From: Strigamia acuminata
Lineage: Eukaryota; Arthropoda; Chilopoda; Geophilomorpha; Linotaeniidae
Assembly (NCBI GenBank): GCA_949358305.1
Contig: OX442315.1
Span: forward strand, 19,930,427-19,990,426
Reading direction: 5' to 3'
Length of the DNA: 60,000 nucleotides
Position 1 is the first letter of the stretch; every line of letters starts with the position of its first letter. The notes beneath the pieces are model-generated. The model ran no database searches. It had not been told where the DNA came from and was given only the letters and a program-made list of their open reading frames with translations. Position numbers and translations under genes: made by a program. Positions 12,103 through 24,029 of the stretch are shown here, piece after piece.

Positions 12103-13819
12103 TTCCATGTCACTGTGATGCATGACCCAGTCGTTTCTCTTTAGTTTATTGACAAAGCGGGGGAGAGGTAAGATGAAAAAAATGACTGAATTTAAAGTGT
12201 GTAATTTTACATTTCTTTCCTGGAGCGAATTGTGGCATTGCTATTGGTTGTTTTACAAATTGATGTCAGCTGCAAATCCTTTTCACGTTTTAGATGGGAT
12301 TGGATCCTTGATAAATATAAAAACAATTGTGATTCGGATTTTCTTCCTGTCTCGCTAAACGACCGTATTTTAATTAACTGCATTTTGATAACTGTCAAAT
12401 GCAGCTAGGGAGTTTTAACCGTCTCACAATTATGCTAATTTAATGCCTGTTTCACCCTTTGGGTATTTTCTTTGAAGATTCGACCAAAGATAGTAAACCA
12501 TCTCATTAGAATTTTGGTTATGTAAATGATTAAACTTTGTTGGTGTTTCTAATTAAAAGTGTCGATACCTTATTGGAAGGAAAGTTGGTCAAACACAACA
12601 CTAGTAATCGATGTTCGTAATGTCCAATGAGTATTTCAGTAAAACTTTTTTTTTGGGGGGAAAAGGAAATAGAGTTGAGTTATTCGTGTTTTTAAAATCT
12701 CACTTGTGTTTAATCTCCTGCTTTAACACGACCGCTTCATAAGTGTCGCCTCGGATGAAGATGAATTACCTGAAATGTGTTTCCCTGGCAACCGTGCGTT
12801 ACTAGGTAACGGTGGATGATGAAGAGAAGCATAACTTTTCATAGTGAACGTGCATTTAAATTGTCGAAATTCATTAGAATAAAAAGAACAAGGTCTTGGG
12901 ACCGTGGCCGTAAAATACAATCAATAAACACAAAACTTCGCATGCTTTTCCAAGCATTTATTTTTCGTTAAAAAAAAAGTTAAGTTAATTTATTCTACAA
13001 AAACAAATCACACATTCCAAAAGTAGACAAATAAAATTAATTAACACGCGAGTATTACAAAGATATTTTTCTTTAATGAATGTATTCTATTAGTACGCAT
13101 AAGCTCTTTTTTATTTTCTTAAGGGGTGGTAAAAGAAAGAAAGGAAAAAAATAATTTGCTCTGAGATAACTCCGACTCACTTTCCCACGATCCCAATTCA
13201 AAGTGAAACGGAACATTGCAGAGCAGTGTGGGTAACTATCTTCCTCTTGTTCCATCGCAGAGGTGAGCAATTGTGCCCTGCACATTCGCCCTCTGCCGCC
13301 CAGAGTAAGTAAAGTAAAATGAAAGTGTACTCAAGGTAAAATCGTTCAAATTTCGAGTAGGCGGATAATGAAATGATGATTCTTTTTCTTTTGGCCCCAT
13401 TTTAAACAAGTGTGAGATATTTAAACTAAGTCATGGGTTTCTTAGACGCAAAACTTGATATTGAATGTGAAATGTGAATGCCCATTCTAGGGGTAAAAAG
13501 AACATGATCCAAATGCCGATGTTAATTAAATTTAAATTATCTAGTAAATAAACTAATGAAGCATAAATGCAGCAATGGTAAAACTGTCTGCAATTAGTGA
13601 TTTGTTCGGGTTAGAAAATTAGTAAAGACTCAGGATTCGTATCTCAAAAAGAAAAAGGAAAAAGTAAAATAAAATTCTCTTTTCTAATAAGTTGTATGTT
13701 TAGGGCTTTGCACGCTTTTCCATCAATCAAAAATCATTCAATCAGTCGATTAAATCCATCAAGGTATGGCTCGCGATTCGATCTCTCATATGGCATCAGG
13801 AGATAATTTCATTGTTGCG
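12103..13819. other. Intergenic region with an X-box-like palindrome
   Basis: No convincing coding exon. At 12798-12810, GTTACTAGGTAAC fits the RFX X-box pattern RYYNYY-N(1-3)-RRNRAC. The nearby CCCTGGCAACC (12783-12793) resembles a half site. No ciliary gene is visible beside it. The right part contains the 3'-UTR of the 645-aa gene. Confidence 0.35.
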
Positions 13820-16800
13820 CTAATTAGTTTGGACATTAGGAGGGAAATAGACTGATCCTGATGCAGGTTCTCGTAGCGTGTACTGGTTGATATCTGAGCT
13901 TGCCACTGCGTTGTCGACGATTAATTTTTTCGGTCTCAAGCGGGCTCCGAAAACGAGAGGAACACTTGGTACGGGTTCGGTGTCTTGAGCTGATACAGGT
14001 GTTGGCGATCGTTGAGTCGTGGGCTTAGCTGTGGAAGCGATTGTAGTTGGATGATCGGTGAACGTGGCTCTAGGTCTGAATGTGGTTGGTATGATTTCGG
14101 GTCGTGTGGTTTTGATTATTCGTCTCCTGGACGTGCGAGGAAGAGGCGCATAAGTTGTTACCGGAGGTGCTGTTTCTGGTGCAAAGCTATTTCTCGGATG
14201 ATAGGTCGTTACCTCGTCTCCTCCAAATGTGCGATAAAATTCAGTGGTTTGCACTTCTGTTCTGAATATATCACTTTCCTCCTGGTCCGCGTTTTCTTCG
14301 GGCAATAAGTAAACATTCGTTTCCGTCTGATCGAGTCGATTATTTTCAACTTCGATCGAGGGACTCGACCACGTGAGCTCAGGAGCCGGAGTCGATACAC
14401 GCACTCGAACCGAACTGCTGAATGCACGGGGAGTGCTACTGTGAGTGAAAGTCGACCCGGAAGTCGGCTGGTGTCGATTTACAACTTTTTTAGTCTGGCT
14501 TTGCGGGATAAAGGTGGAGGCTGTTTCCGGTAGAGCGTTTTCATTCGATACGGAAAATGGTGCTTGCGAGGAGGTCTTTCGGCCAAATATCAATTGCGGT
14601 GTGTGTTGGACTGCAGGTGGCAGTGAAGATGGCGGAGGAGAGGAAATAGAGGAAGGTTTAAAGCTAATCGATGGGAGCGAAGGTGGAGGACTGCTAAATA
14701 TACGTGAACTAGCCGGCGAAGAAAAGGAGGGTCTGAAAGATATAGTGGAAGCGGGGAATGAAACGGAGTTGGAGCTTTGAAATTCAGATTGGGGATCGCT
14801 GGACCAAGTGCTGGTTGTTCTGGCTCCGAACGAAGGTGATGAAGAACGAGGTGGACTTTGTTTCTGAACGGGAACGCTGAAACTCTGCACCGACACCGGG
14901 GACGACGTATCCACTATATGCGCCGTGCGTCTCGTGCTGCTCGCAACGAAGTTGTCTTGCGGGGGTAAGGTGGGGACTTGAGGAGGGGGATTTTTAGGAA
15001 ATGAGCGTTCTTGATCTTGAGGCAAACGCCAAGCGTTGTCCAGTGGAATAGGTCTTATTCCTCCTCTTGTCGGTGGAGGATTTGAAGCGACAAATTGGAC
15101 TTGCCAAGTTGTAGGCGGCTCTTCGGGTCCTTGATTGCCACTCAGCTCTTGTTGCGGCGGATCTGCAAACGGTGGTTCCGTAGGGATTGGCGGTTGAGTG
15201 ACGGGTCTCCTGATCACTTGAAAAGTGACTCGTTGTGGAGGGGCCGACTGGCGTCTCGGGGGAAGTGTTGGAAGTGGCTGAATCGAGGGTATTGGCGATG
15301 ATGCTTGAGCTTGAGTTACAGCTTCAATCCATCGATCGTCGTCAGGTCTGGACGGAGATGAGGGTTTGCGGATTCGTAAGGTGTCCACACGATTATCTCG
15401 GTATAGATCATCGTTATTCGAGTAGAGATCTACCGATCCATCGCAGTCGACGTTGTACCACCAATCACAGCCGCGTATTTGTTGATTGAACATGGTACGG
15501 TTGGGACATAGAAAACTGTGTTTTCTGCCGTGCAAATCGCACAAATGCCACACTTGACATTGCGTTTCTGGGTCTGCATAAAATCCGGCAGCTCTGTGAA
15601 AGCATTTGAAGGTGAGTCCGCGAGGCACTGCTCGATACGTTGGGTAATCCTGACCGGCGACCCCTTCGGGATTTGAGTCGTCCAGTTGCCTGTTTACCTA
15701 GAGCCAAAATAGAAGGAAAAATCAAGTCTACTGTGATGATGCGAAATTGCGAATTAGCGAAAACATTTTATATTTTTTTCTTGCGCTGCTTGTCTGTCTG
15801 TGTCTATTTCCTAGTTTTTAATTGATTGATTGGACCTTTACGTCTTAATGATAATTGTGTTAGGTCTACATAAAGGGCAGAAATGTTTCATGCTCTGATA
15901 AGAATAAAGGTGGGAGCTGTGATTGATTGAACCCTGGGGACCTGGAGAATGTGATTTGGAAAAATTAGTGGCCTCTGGTGGTAGTGAGAAGCAGTGAAAG
16001 TTGGAAAGAGGACACGTGGATGGAAGCAGGAAAAAAATTGATACTTTCGATTATTAATGGGAAATGAAAACCTAGATGTAATTATTACATTAATTCAAAC
16101 ATCTGTTTTGAGTTGTACGTAATTATGGAGATGAAGTGCAATCTCCTTTTGATTGCTCACGAAAAATAAGCTGATGGTTTATTTTTATTTATTAAAGTTT
16201 CCTCATTTGGCAAATTTTTATGAATTTTCATCGCACGTTAACGGTTGGTTTGATTATGTAAAAAAATTAAAACGGAAATTTTAAAGACTTTTGACCTGCG
16301 AAACGAAAAATGCAGATTTAAAGTAAAGGAATGAACTAGTTGAAAGTAACGCTCGTGTTTTGTTGCTGTCATCTTCACTATCCCGTTGGGAAATTTAATG
16401 ACGAGAAAACGGCAACGCCAACAGCAAAAGCAGACTTAGATGCGCTAAAGAGAGAGGCAAATGAACTAAGAGAACGCCGCTGGGACGCTGTGGGTCAGTG
16501 GCCGTTTTCAGACGTGCAACTGTGCCTCATCTGCCCCAGAAAAGACTTATAGCAATATTATGACTACCAATAAAATATGTGTTACGGAGTATTATTTTTT
16601 AAAGATGCAGTGAAAATAAAAAAAATGGGGGAAAATGCGCAAAATCTCTCGAGGATCATAAATTAAGGTTTTGAATTCACGTTTTTGTTCTAATTAATTT
16701 CAACCAAGTTTGCTGATGTGATTAAAATATTCGTGAGATATATTTTTTTAATTCGTGTCTGTAATCAAAAAACAATTTTAAAAAATATTTGCTGATTCCG

Positions 16801-19044
16801 GAAAAGATAAAGAGGTGATTAATATTTTATGGTTGGTGAGTAGAAATTGGAAAAAAACTGTTATAAATTGATTCGTGAACTGAACTTGAAATCATTTTGG
16901 CACTAACTTAACTAGTTTAACTGATGAATATTTTAATTTATGATGTGTAATGAAAAAAAAAATTTTAAATTCAAAAAGATTATAAAAATTAACCGGTTGC
17001 TGTATTCTTGTGAGTTGAGTAATATATTATTGTGGAATGTGGAATTTTCTGTGTGAATTTTATGTACGGAAAATGTTGCGTGTATGTCTAAGGATTTATA
17101 TATTTTTATACATGATTAAGCTTTCGTTTTTTCCTTCTCTTCTTTTTTTTTGGTCAAGTAAATCTGCAATTATCCATTTTTATTTATAATGGCCTCAGTG
17201 ATCAATAACATAACTTATAATTACTCCACTCCTTGTTGATTCTAAATTTGTTTTCGCCTGACAGTTATTATTTTATTCAAACTCTTATATTTTTTAGGAA
17301 TTTATTTTCCAGCAACTTCTTCGTTCATCTTTTATCTCGCTTTTTAGGTGATGTTTAAGTGAAATTTTAATATTAAAGGAAGATTTTGGAGCAGAACGAA
17401 AAAGATATTTAAAAAAATGATGTTGCAGTTTGCAAGCTTTAACGTTTCTTATATTATACGGTGTTGGTCTGAATTTAAGGCACGGATAGAAATATTTTAA
17501 TTTGCTCATGGGAAAGAAGCGGATGAAAAGCAGAGTACAATAGACGCTTCGTTAGAGAACAGAATGTTTTAAAAATTGTGACCTCAAACTGAGAGAGAAA
17601 TAAAAGAAAGCTGCAGCAGGGGCGCACCGAAGAAGACTTTGTGTAAGTCGGTATTCATTTTGAAAATTTGAAAACGAAATAAATTAAATTGATGTTTAAA
17701 TTGTGTGAATAAAAGTTTTGAAAATTGAACACAAAAAAAGGGAAATCATCTGGGAAAGCGAAACGCAAAAAAAGAAATAAATTAATTTTTCTTTTTCTTT
17801 TACAAACCCGTTATTTTCGCGCGATTCAAATTTCCATCAAGGGACAAAGGAATAAAATTGAAATAAAAAGTATGACTACGAGGCAGTAAAAGTGGGTACG
17901 GACAATTCTGCTAAGTATTCAAATTAGGTCCTCGGAAATATTACATAAAAAGGCAGTTCATTTGCCTCTGGTGAGTAGTTTATGGGCTATACAAGTTTAC
18001 ACACAAACATTACGTATTGTGTTTATTTTGCCTCATTGCAAATTTTTATTAGATATTCAATTCACAGTGAAATGAAGAAAGAACTCTCTTTTAAAGCAGA
18101 AAGAGAGAAAAAAAAAAAAAGATAAATGCTGAGAAAAAATGAAGCGCCAATTATTTTGTAGACGAAAAGTTTTAATCCACACGAAAATTGTTCAGAAAAA
18201 AAAGCGTGGAATCCCACAGCTCAATTTCAGATCTGCTCATTTCTCAATTTTTATTTTATTCAAAAAAAAGAAAGAAAAAAAATCTGTTTTTCTCCAATTT
18301 GAATGCTAATAGCAACCCCAGTAATTTGATGCCTGGAACGGGTGAACCGTTTATTGACTTTTTGAGCCGGCATAAAAGAGTTGATGGAAGGAAAAGTGCA
18401 GTGGATCCACCAACCCCAACTACCCGGTCCGTTGAACTACTCGAAGTTCGTGTTAAGATTTCCGCCTGCCGATTTTTCACATCTCGGGCGTCATCAAAAA
18501 TAAGAGAAGAATAAAATTCAAATTCATCCTCGTTCCCTTGACTTCTAATTTGATTCAAGACAACTTTTTAGATAAATGACTTGTTTTTTTCTAATGGCTC
18601 CTTGCCTTTATTTCTTTTTTCTTTTTTTGCTGAGTCAAGAACTTTTTAAACATGTCTCCTTATTAGACAGATTTAGTGCTCAGACTGAACTTTTTTGACC
18701 TCTTTATGTCTTATTTGAAGAAATAAAACCAGTTGTCAATTGCAGGCTTTAGATAATAACTTTTACCATCTAAATTGGGATTCACTAAAGCATGAGACTC
18801 AAGATGGCAAAGCGATAAAACTAAAGACAAAATACAGATAGCAATAGCATTCGACATCCGTTTCCTGTCTACCTTTGATGCAATTTTAATATAAGATTTT
18901 TATAAATATACATGAAAAAATAAAACTAAAAAACAGTAAAGCAAGCATAAAAGTGTGTGTACAATATTAAAAATGATTTCTTACCGGCCAAACGGTGTGT
19001 GCTACATTAACGGACATGAGAAGGAGCAGCAGGACACGCATCAT
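13820..19044 (-). CDS. Secreted Pro/Ser/Thr-rich protein with one N-terminal chitin-binding domain (CPAP1-like), 645 aa
   Basis: Two coding exons: 19044-18985 (20 codons, signal peptide beginning MMRVLLLLLMSVNVAH, donor CCG|GTAAGAA) and 15697-13820 (acceptor TTGGCTCTAG|GTAAAC, stop TAG). Both junctions are in phase 0 and an in-frame TAG directly precedes the second exon, so an upstream exon is required; the intron is 3.3 kb. One ChtBD2 domain spans about residues 52-105 with six cysteines (KCFHRAAGFYADP to WWYNVDC). The remaining 540 residues are low-complexity, rich in Pro, Ser, Thr and Gln with many PPPxxx and TTF/TTY motifs, like the extended extracellular tails of larger cuticle proteins. 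Family knowledge places it in the chitin matrix of cuticle or trachea. The paralogue at 10631-11951 has the same orientation and the same signal-exon design. Confidence 0.88.
15698..18984 (-). other. Long first coding intron of the 645-aa gene
   Basis: Mostly AT-rich. Two islands of higher complexity stand out. Around 16380-16550 a plus-strand frame is rich in Lys/Glu/Arg (ADLDALKREANELRERRWD) before its stop. Around 18310-18550 both strands stay open for 80-100 codons. Neither has a clear start or a family match, so they may be conserved regulatory DNA, nested exons or chance. Confidence 0.4.
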
Positions 19045-19240
19045 CCTGATCTGGAATAAAAGAGAATCGCGCGTTGGTGAGAATGAGAAAAAGAATAATA
19101 AGCCACGAGATACCCACCTATCAGCCTACCTGCTCGCGGCCCCGCTCCCGTTCCCAGGGTATCGTGGTCACTCACACTGTTTATTGGATGGCGTAAAAGC
19201 TAAGCAAGGGTTAAAGGGCACGCGAGCGCAGGCAAATGAA

Positions 19241-19266
19241 AATGCACAGCCAGTTGGCTGTGCATT
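19241..19266. repeat. 12-bp-arm palindrome in the 5'-UTR intron
   Basis: AATGCACAGCCA (19241-19252) and TGGCTGTGCATT (19255-19266) are perfect reverse complements separated by GT. It lies in the 5'-UTR intron (about 19051-19463) of the 645-aa gene, about 250 bp downstream of its predicted start site. Confidence 0.7.
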
Positions 19267-19463
19267 AATTTAATTATTTACTAAACAATTTCCCAATGGT
19301 CAAAACACATTTCCCCATAATGTGCGAAACACTATTCGTTTTTTCAAGCATAACTTGTATAAAAGAAAAATGAATAATGATATTTTAAAGTAAAAAAAAA
19401 ATGGGGGTGGGGAAAGCACTTTCTATTTTGCATGTTATTGTTTTTATGTCGGTTGGTACTCAC

Positions 19464-19541
19464 GTGTGTGTTTCACGTTGCACACTGGCGGTTGGGTGAT
19501 GAGCAGGTGACTGAGGAAGTGAAGGTGTGCAAACTATTTAA
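19464..19541 (-). promoter_or_regulatory. Core promoter and 5'-UTR exon of the 645-aa chitin-binding gene
   Basis: On the minus strand a TATA-like TTAAATAG (19541-19534) is followed about 27 nt later by TCAGT (19514-19510), the arthropod initiator. The transcribed exon would run to about 19464, where GTGAGTACC is a good donor. It would splice to TTTTATTCCAG|ATCAGG just upstream of the ATG at 19044. TATA, Inr, donor and acceptor agree in order and spacing. Confidence 0.65.
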
Positions 19542-22500
19542 GCGGCTGCTGGGTCGATGTTAGAGGGCGCTGACGTCTTCTCACCCTTGCACTCGAGAAA
19601 AGTCTAAGCATGAGAGGAGAGGAGTGTCGGCGCCAAGGTTGAAATGCATCGACGCCACCTCGTTGATGACGTCAAGGTTGGTGGGCGGGAAGGTGTGAAG
19701 GAAGCGCAAGTAGTTGCTCTCCGCTTCTCCTCGGGCCAAAAGACACTACCGAGGATTTCTCTGTGCATGAAGTGAAGACAAATCTGCATTTTTGTCTGCG
19801 TCTTATCCCAGACACAGTTGTTGTTCGTAAATCTGCAGTTTTGTTTGTCGATTAACCTTGGGGAGGAAGAAAATTCTAATTACATTTTTTAATAATATAA
19901 AATTCTTTAGAAAATGTCTTTTGTACTTTTTTTGCGTCTCACAAAAGCGATTTTCTTTCTTTTATTATTCCCACAATAATGTTGTCTATTTTTTGAGTCT
20001 TTTTTTAAAATATTTTTATTTGAATGGGTTTTCTTTTTTTCTTCTTTTCTATCTGCTTTGTGCCCTACTTAATCCATCCATTTAAACTGCTAAAGTTTTT
20101 TAGAACTATTAAGAATTTACACTTTAAATTGCTCGAGCTTAACTACATAATTCCTTTAATTAAGAGAATCTGAGAATTAATCTTGGGCAGCTACCGAAAA
20201 CTCGTCTTTAACGCCTGATCATTGTCCTCTTGGTTTACCTCTCCTGTTTCAAGATAAATGGAGATTAAGGAAAATCTAAAGCGGGCTGCAGAGAACTTTC
20301 TATTTAAATAGCAGCTTGGATCAAATTTCCATTAATTAGTGAACACTGCGATTACACGTGAAGATGAAAGTAAATTCTTGTGTGTGTGTAGGTGAAGCCT
20401 TTAGGCTTAGGTCTTCTTCCCACTTGAATTCTTTTGCCCACTCTTTACAAAAGTTTCTTTCTTCTTCTCTTTGGAAACTTTTGTCTTGTGGGTGCATCGT
20501 ATAAAACGATCAGATAAAGTAGGTCGATGAAGATTCTCTAGCTTTGAATGATGGATGTTCATGTTTTATTTACATTTCAGTGTCAGCAATTATAGAGAGT
20601 TTTACTACGCAAAATTTATAATGATTGAAATAATTATACGGAGTCCTACTTTGAAAGAATAATTGATGCGAAGCTCCAATCAAAGTCCGACACGTGGTCA
20701 AAAAGAGAACAATTTTCGCTTCACCAATGAGAGTGCGCGTTTAATCCCATCTATATTGCAAACATCTCGATTGTTTAATATCCCTTTCACCTTGTTCCTA
20801 AAGACGAAACCCAGTTTATGTTGTTGAAAGACCGTGACCCGACACAGTTTGCCGTCGATTCGCCTTATAAATGACTAATACAATCAGATAACCGCATTGT
20901 TTACGACTTATTCTCTCTCATTCCTCTCGAAATGACAAAAATTTACTTTTAGTGGTATTTAGTGTGCAAGTCTAAAGTAGGTTTGCGAGTCGAACTTATG
21001 AACCTTTGTTTGCATTACATTAGCTTAGCTGATGCGTCCTTAATTATATATTACACAATGAGCTAAAGATTACTTTAACCAGGTGAGAATATCCAGACAT
21101 TCGTCCCTGACCCTCGCGCGCGTCCCACGAGGCCTACAGCCAATCGGTTCGTTGCCACCACTACCGGACGCCGCTCTCTTCTGCCCACATCATCGACTTG
21201 AGGGTTCACTGGTCGCTTGACCTTGCAACCCACGCCTTTCCGAAGCATCCTAGGACAACTGGCCACTCGATAATTGGTCGAAATTTTTTTTTGGAAAAGT
21301 TTGTTATTAAACAAGTTTTTATGTTATATTTTTTGGAAGTAATGAATAACACGTTCACTTTTACTTTTTTTAAGGGTTTTTTTTTTTCATTGCATGAAAT
21401 AAGGTACTGAAACAATTTAAAGATAACCTTTTTCTTTTGCTACTAGCTTTTTATAGAATGTGGCTTCAAGTTTCCTGGTAATAAATGGGTAGGGTTATAA
21501 TGTCATCCTAAATGAAGAAAGGAAGGGTAAACGACCCCTGGATTTTTGTCAGTATTTTAGAGATAAACTGGTGGCTGACCTTGGACGCTGAGAATTTCTA
21601 CTCGTCTTCTCACAAACGAACCTTAATCATATCATTGACAATTATTTATTCCATTAGAAGAAAAAAAATAAGATGGAAACCAAATAACGATTAAAGGTAT
21701 GATGAATTCACACAGTAATAACATCAATTTTTTTAAAAGTTTTTGTAATGGAATTGTTATTTGATGAAAAAAAAAGAAAAACAATTACGTGGAGAATTCA
21801 AGTTAATTCCTAAACGCATAATTAAATATTTGGAATGATATAAGTTGTTATCAGTAATTCGTCATTTTTCTGTGAGATATTAAAATGTTCTTCCTAAAGT
21901 GTAACAATAACTGCGAAAAACGGAGGAAAAAATCTGTGCTGCAATGATCCGCGGATCCAAATTTAGAGTAATTTCATTGTGTGATACTTACAGGAAGGGA
22001 AAATTGAAAATTAAAAGCGTTTTAATGTTACAATAATAAATCACAAGTGATGATAGCTTCACAAACAAACAAATTAATTAATTCGGCCTTGTTTTCCTAC
22101 TTTTGTTTTTCTCGTGGGGTTTACCGTCGCATTCCTTTTTATTGTAAATTCTCGGAACTAAATAACTTTCCTTTTGCTATTATCTTCACTAGATATCTAT
22201 CGGAAGTTCAGAGGTGATGTTAGCCGTAACACCTACAGATAAACAAATCGAAAAGAAACGCGGCTAATATAATTTTTAACAATTCTTTATGAAAAAAAAA
22301 GGTTTTAGAAATATAAATTGGCAAGGTTTATCAAATTCTTCCTAATTTGTAATGTTTCATTTACATTGTATAATTAACCTTGAAAGCCTTTCGGCAAAAC
22401 CCAAACTAGACATTATTTTGGTTTCACGGAGTTAATTAACGAATAGCTTAAAGGAATGAAATGAAGATCGAATGCTGATAATCGGATGTGGATTTTTTTG

Positions 22501-23018
22501 TTTAACTAATTAGGAAAAAACAGAAGAGAACTGCAACGCTATATTATTATGGTATACCATTATGGTAAAAGATGCAGTCATCGCCTTGACTTTCGACTTT
22601 AAAAAACAACTTTTATTCGTTGCGAACGTGCAAGGCCAGGGTTTTTTTCTTTTTTCACTATAGGTTCGGAAAATTAAAATACACCTCCGCTTTTGTCTGC
22701 ATGCACGAATAAAAGCGGTATAATAGAAATGAATCAAAGTTTTATTCGATTAGGATTAAAAGTTGTCATCATGCATGACCTTTGATTCAATTCAACGAGT
22801 ATGAATAGTCCTTTAGTCGATTGTCGTTGAAGCGTATTCAATGGATAATGCCTAAGTAGAGTTTTAGTTTGTGTTTTATATCGTTTCACGTGTGGGTTAT
22901 CGGCAGTTATCTACCTGCATGACTCAACTAACACGAGGTGTGCCACTTTTAACCCCCCCTATGGGCAATGAGAACATTAAATGTCAACTGACGTATGGAA
23001 GAACGCGTGAGGTCCGGT
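19542..23018. other. Intergenic region, no gene recognised
   Basis: AT-rich with short frames only. An imperfect hairpin lies at 20437-20492: ACAAAAGTTTC pairs with GAAACTTTTGT, and outside it CCCAC pairs with GTGGG. The last four bases, CGGT at 23015-23018, are the left copy of the Gypsy target-site duplication. Confidence 0.4.
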
Positions 23019-23977
23019 TGCTGCGATCCGGGTTTTTATCCACTTAATTTCTAATAAATTAAGCAGAAACCGCAGGTGAATGCTATAAAAGACTTACAAT
23101 CGGCGGCCTTAAATTATCTAGGGGTTAAGTTTAAGGAAAAGAAATAAAAAGACAGTTTTATTAATAAAAATCACAAATATGTATTTATTCGTTTAAATTA
23201 CAATGACTAGTTAAAAATATCACAATGGCGACAAGTCGCGAAATGAAATGAGCGGGAACAATGGAAGGGCTTGCAACGACTGTTGCAAGCTACAAAGCGC
23301 TAAAATGGCGCTTAAACAACACACAGTTGTTAGGCGAAGGCGAATTGTCTTCGTTTGCTGAACTCACGAACGATGGTCGAAGACGATGGTTCTCGTGGGC
23401 TCCTTCTACGGCTCGTGCGACGGCTCGGCGGCGGTGGTTGACGGCTGTAGGCGTCCGGCTCTCGTACGATGGCGGTGGCTGTCGTTCGCGCGGCAGCGAC
23501 GGCGATGGTTCACGATCGTCGGGAAACTTCTTCTTCTCGTTTGCTGGAATTAGCTACGGCTAATTCAAGCAGAATTGCTGGCTTTGTGCTTTGGGTGGCA
23601 CAAAGATAGCAGGTGAAACTGAGTTACAACGGTCCTCTATCAATACGTATTGTCGGAGCAGATATCGCAGTGATGTTGAGGTTGTTGTTGTATTTTTCAG
23701 AGTGACGATTTGAGCCAAGACGCGAGCCCAGCACGCTTCAATATTGCGCAGAAAACCTGCGCACTTAGCTCAAATGGGTGCAACTAGTGGTTATTACACC
23801 ATATTGCACCATAACGGCTAATAACCGTTTTCACCCCGGACAACCTGGGGTGATATGTGCCTAGAGAGGATTTCTCCCCTCGGTCACATGATCTGACTTG
23901 GCGTGTGCCACAGTCAAATTAATTAGAAGACAATTAATTTTATCTTCTAAGTTGGTGAATATTTTGAGATCACCACA
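23019..23977 (-). repeat. 3' LTR of the Gypsy element (959 bp)
   Basis: Equal in length to the copy at 34403-35361; I saw no differences by eye. In transcription orientation it starts TGTGGTGATC and ends GATCGCAGCA. An initiator-like TCAGT lies on the minus strand at 23622-23618 and AATAAA at 23162-23157, so R could lie between them. The 100-codon plus-strand frame in both LTRs is antisense and has no family resemblance. Confidence 0.95.
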
Positions 23978-23990
23978 CATCCCCCCATTT
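23978..23990 (-). other. Polypurine tract of the Gypsy element
   Basis: On the minus strand AAATGGGGGGATG abuts the 3' LTR start TGTGG. A G-run next to the LTR is the expected primer for plus-strand DNA synthesis. It lies about 40 nt past the ORF3 stop. Confidence 0.8.
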
Positions 23991-24029
23991 AAGACGAATC
24001 TTACATGGAGAGAAAATGAACGAACCAAT

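Noticed and set aside
14012-15489. Plus-strand ORFs over the 645-aa gene
   Set aside because: Shadows of a low-complexity Pro/Ser-rich coding exon on the minus strand.
23261-23563. 100-codon plus-strand ORF, repeated at 34645-34947
   Set aside because: It lies within the LTR in antisense and is duplicated only because the LTR is. It has no family resemblance.
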